Of a stretch of 5,255 bases of DNA, positions 4,222 through 5,255 are shown in pieces. The translations under genes and the position numbers were made by a program. The notes below the pieces were generated by a model. That model was not told the DNA's origin, ran no database searches, and worked only from the letters and a program-made list of their open reading frames with translations. Numbering within the stretch: position 1 is the first letter of the stretch; the number at the start of each line of letters is the position of its first letter. The DNA is from an uncultured Bacilli bacterium. GTDB lineage: Bacteria; Bacillota_I; Bacilli_A; RF39; UBA660. The stretch spans positions 1 through 5,255 of the forward strand of contig CANRKW010000078.1 in NCBI GenBank assembly GCA_947631345.1, read 5' to 3'.

Positions 4222-5255
4222 GCTAAATGTGGCTTTTTAGATAATTTATGTTTGTCTTTTATATAATATTCACTTATTAATTCTTGTGGTGTTAGTCCAT
4301 ATTTTTCTTTCATATCAAAACTGCTCATATAAAATATATCAGTTAATACGCCGTTTTCATACATAATAGGTATATCATTAGCATTGAGAAACTCTAGTTT
4401 TGCCTTTAATTCTTGTATTGAAATATGTGAAAGAAGTGCTTTATTTTTATTTACATCTATATTATATTCCATACATAAGTCATATATTGCTGATTTATTT
4501 TCACTAATATTCCAAATCATACCTATTCTATATAGTAAGATTCCTCGTTCACTAGTAATATCACAAGACCGTCTTTGACGAGCTATCCATTCCCCAAGTC
4601 TTACACCATTTTCGTCATATGTGTAACCATCGCTTGTTTTGAATTTAATAGGAATTTCTAAATTTCTATAATATTCATAGTAAACTCTTGCTAATGCATA
4701 ATTTTTATTCCATTGGGTATCTAATACATTTAAAGTTAAGCCAATACTCATTAATAATTGTTGGCGTTCAACTGGTAAATTAGGAAAGTTATGTTTTTGA
4801 TCAGCAATCCAACTTCCAAGGTTTACCCCATTTTCATTATATGTATAACCATCGCTTGTTTTAAATTTAATAGGAATTTCTAAATTTCCATAATGTTCAT
4901 AGTAGACTTTCGCTAAAGCATAATTTTTATTCCATTGCTCATCTCTAGGATTTAATACAAAACCGATACTCATTAATAATTGTTGGCGTTCCTTTGAAAA
5001 TTTAGAAAAATTACGTCTTTGTTTTACAAGCCATTTTCCAAGGTTTACCCCATTTTCATTATATGTATAACCATCGCTTGTTTTGAAGTTAATAGGAATT
5101 TCTAAATTTCCGTGATGTTCAAAATAAGATGCAGCTAAAGCATAATTTTTATTCCATTGCTCATCTCTAGGATTTAATACTGTTAATGATACTATAAGAA
5201 TGTACAAAAAGTGGAATATAAAAATGTACAAAATTGTACATAAAAAATCCACAAA
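4218..5255 (-). CDS. Helicase-associated (HA) domain repeat protein, start unresolved at window edge
   Basis: The frame is open from the right edge to TGA 4220-4218; GTG 5252 is one possible start but has no visible ribosome site. Counting from it, residues 27-100, 101-174 and 175-247 are three near-identical units with conserved QWNKNYALA, NLEIPIKFKTSDGYTY, ENGVxLGxWIxxQ and LLxxIG. This W/Y-LGxW-QR pattern is that of the HA domain found C-terminal to some DEAD/DEAH helicases and thought to bind nucleic acid. No helicase motif is in view. Residues 248-344 are a unique, mostly helical tail ending in lysine-rich sequence. The first 26 residues (LCTILYIFIFHFLYILIVSL) look like a membrane helix but probably arise from translating an AT-rich TGTACA repeat region, so the gene may be truncated, rearranged or start elsewhere. 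A remnant is possible, although the frame is intact. Confidence 0.7.
   Translation of the reverse strand, partial: FVDFLCTILYIFIFHFLYILIVSLTVLNPRDEQWNKNYALAASYFEHHGNLEIPINFKTSDGYTYNENGVNLGKWLVKQRRNFSKFSKERQQLLMSIGFVLNPRDEQWNKNYALAKVYYEHYGNLEIPIKFKTSDGYTYNENGVNLGSWIADQKHNFPNLPVERQQLLMSIGLTLNVLDTQWNKNYALARVYYEYYRNLEIPIKFKTSDGYTYDENGVRLGEWIARQRRSCDITSERGILLYRIGMIWNISENKSAIYDLCMEYNIDVNKNKALLSHISIQELKAKLEFLNANDIPIMYENGVLTDIFYMSSFDMKEKYGLTPQELISEYYIKDKHKLSKKPHLA
4512..5174 (-). repeat. Three tandem 222-bp coding repeats
   Basis: Units lie at 5174-4953, 4952-4731 and 4730-4512; the first two are exactly 222 bases (74 codons) and the third is one codon shorter. Units 1 and 2 share long identical DNA stretches, for example at their starts and around the ACCATCGCTTG segment (plus strand), and unit 3 is more diverged. 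Identity at the DNA level, not only in protein, points to recent duplication or ongoing recombination between units. Confidence 0.85.
5193..5240. repeat. TGTACA repeat cluster with palindrome and 24-bp period direct repeat
   Basis: TGTACA occurs at 5201-5206, 5225-5230 and 5235-5240. The last two form an inverted repeat, TGTACAA-AA-TTGTACA (5225-5240, 7-bp arms). A 17-base direct repeat with one mismatch, TATAAGAATGTACAAAA and TATAAAAATGTACAAAA, starts at 5193 and 5217. Just upstream of the repeat-protein gene, this could be an operator or protein-binding array. I cannot assign a regulator, and it lies in what would otherwise be read as coding sequence. Confidence 0.4.

Noticed and set aside
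4512..5174. CRISPR array
   Set aside because: Repeats are 222 bases long, contiguous and in frame as protein units, without short repeats separated by unique spacers.
5175..5252. Membrane anchor at the N-terminus of the HA protein
   Set aside because: The hydrophobic run coincides exactly with a DNA direct repeat and palindrome, has no basic n-region, and no ribosome site supports the GTG start; treated as probably non-native translation, though not excluded.

Overview
This is a very AT-rich window with compact, short-spaced genes, purine-rich Shine-Dalgarno sites and the rplU-prp-rpmA order with an N-terminally extended L27. That combination points to a low-GC Bacillota genome, most likely a host-associated or uncultured member of the Bacilli/Clostridia. 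TGA is used as a stop (end of the gene at 4218) and Trp is TGG, so the standard bacterial code fits. Every gene I can support lies on the minus strand, so the biology reads from right to left.

Reading from the right edge: (1) 4218-5255 is a gene encoding three near-identical 74-residue helicase-associated (HA) type repeats and a unique C-terminal tail. Its start is unresolved at the window edge, where a cluster of TGTACA motifs sits. (2) A near-consensus promoter (4193-4221) overlaps the stop codon of that gene and drives the L21 leader RNA, rplU (L21), prp (the protease that trims L27) and rpmA (L27 with the cleavable LQLFA extension). The operon ends in an intrinsic terminator that overlaps the rpmA stop codon. 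(3) A second cluster, probably an operon, follows: a VbhA-like antitoxin, a Fic-domain protein overlapping it by 29 bases, asnS one base after Fic, and an unrecognised 148-residue protein two bases after asnS. A hairpin overlapping the last stop codon closes it. (4) At 1-378 a strong promoter reads toward a secreted protein cut off by the left edge. Between them lies an unusual leader: a 17-codon upstream ORF with a good ribosome site, a run of eight G in a nearly GC-free region, a 10-bp inverted repeat that would bury the uORF start codon, and a terminator-like hairpin just before the secreted gene.

Most likely to repay attention are the leader at 202-378, which looks like an uncharacterised and possibly phase-variable attenuator, and the Fic/antitoxin pair. 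In that pair the second arginine of the Fic motif appears lost, as does the antitoxin glutamate that normally contacts it, and the pair is embedded directly upstream of the normally essential asnS. The ribosomal operon is conventional.
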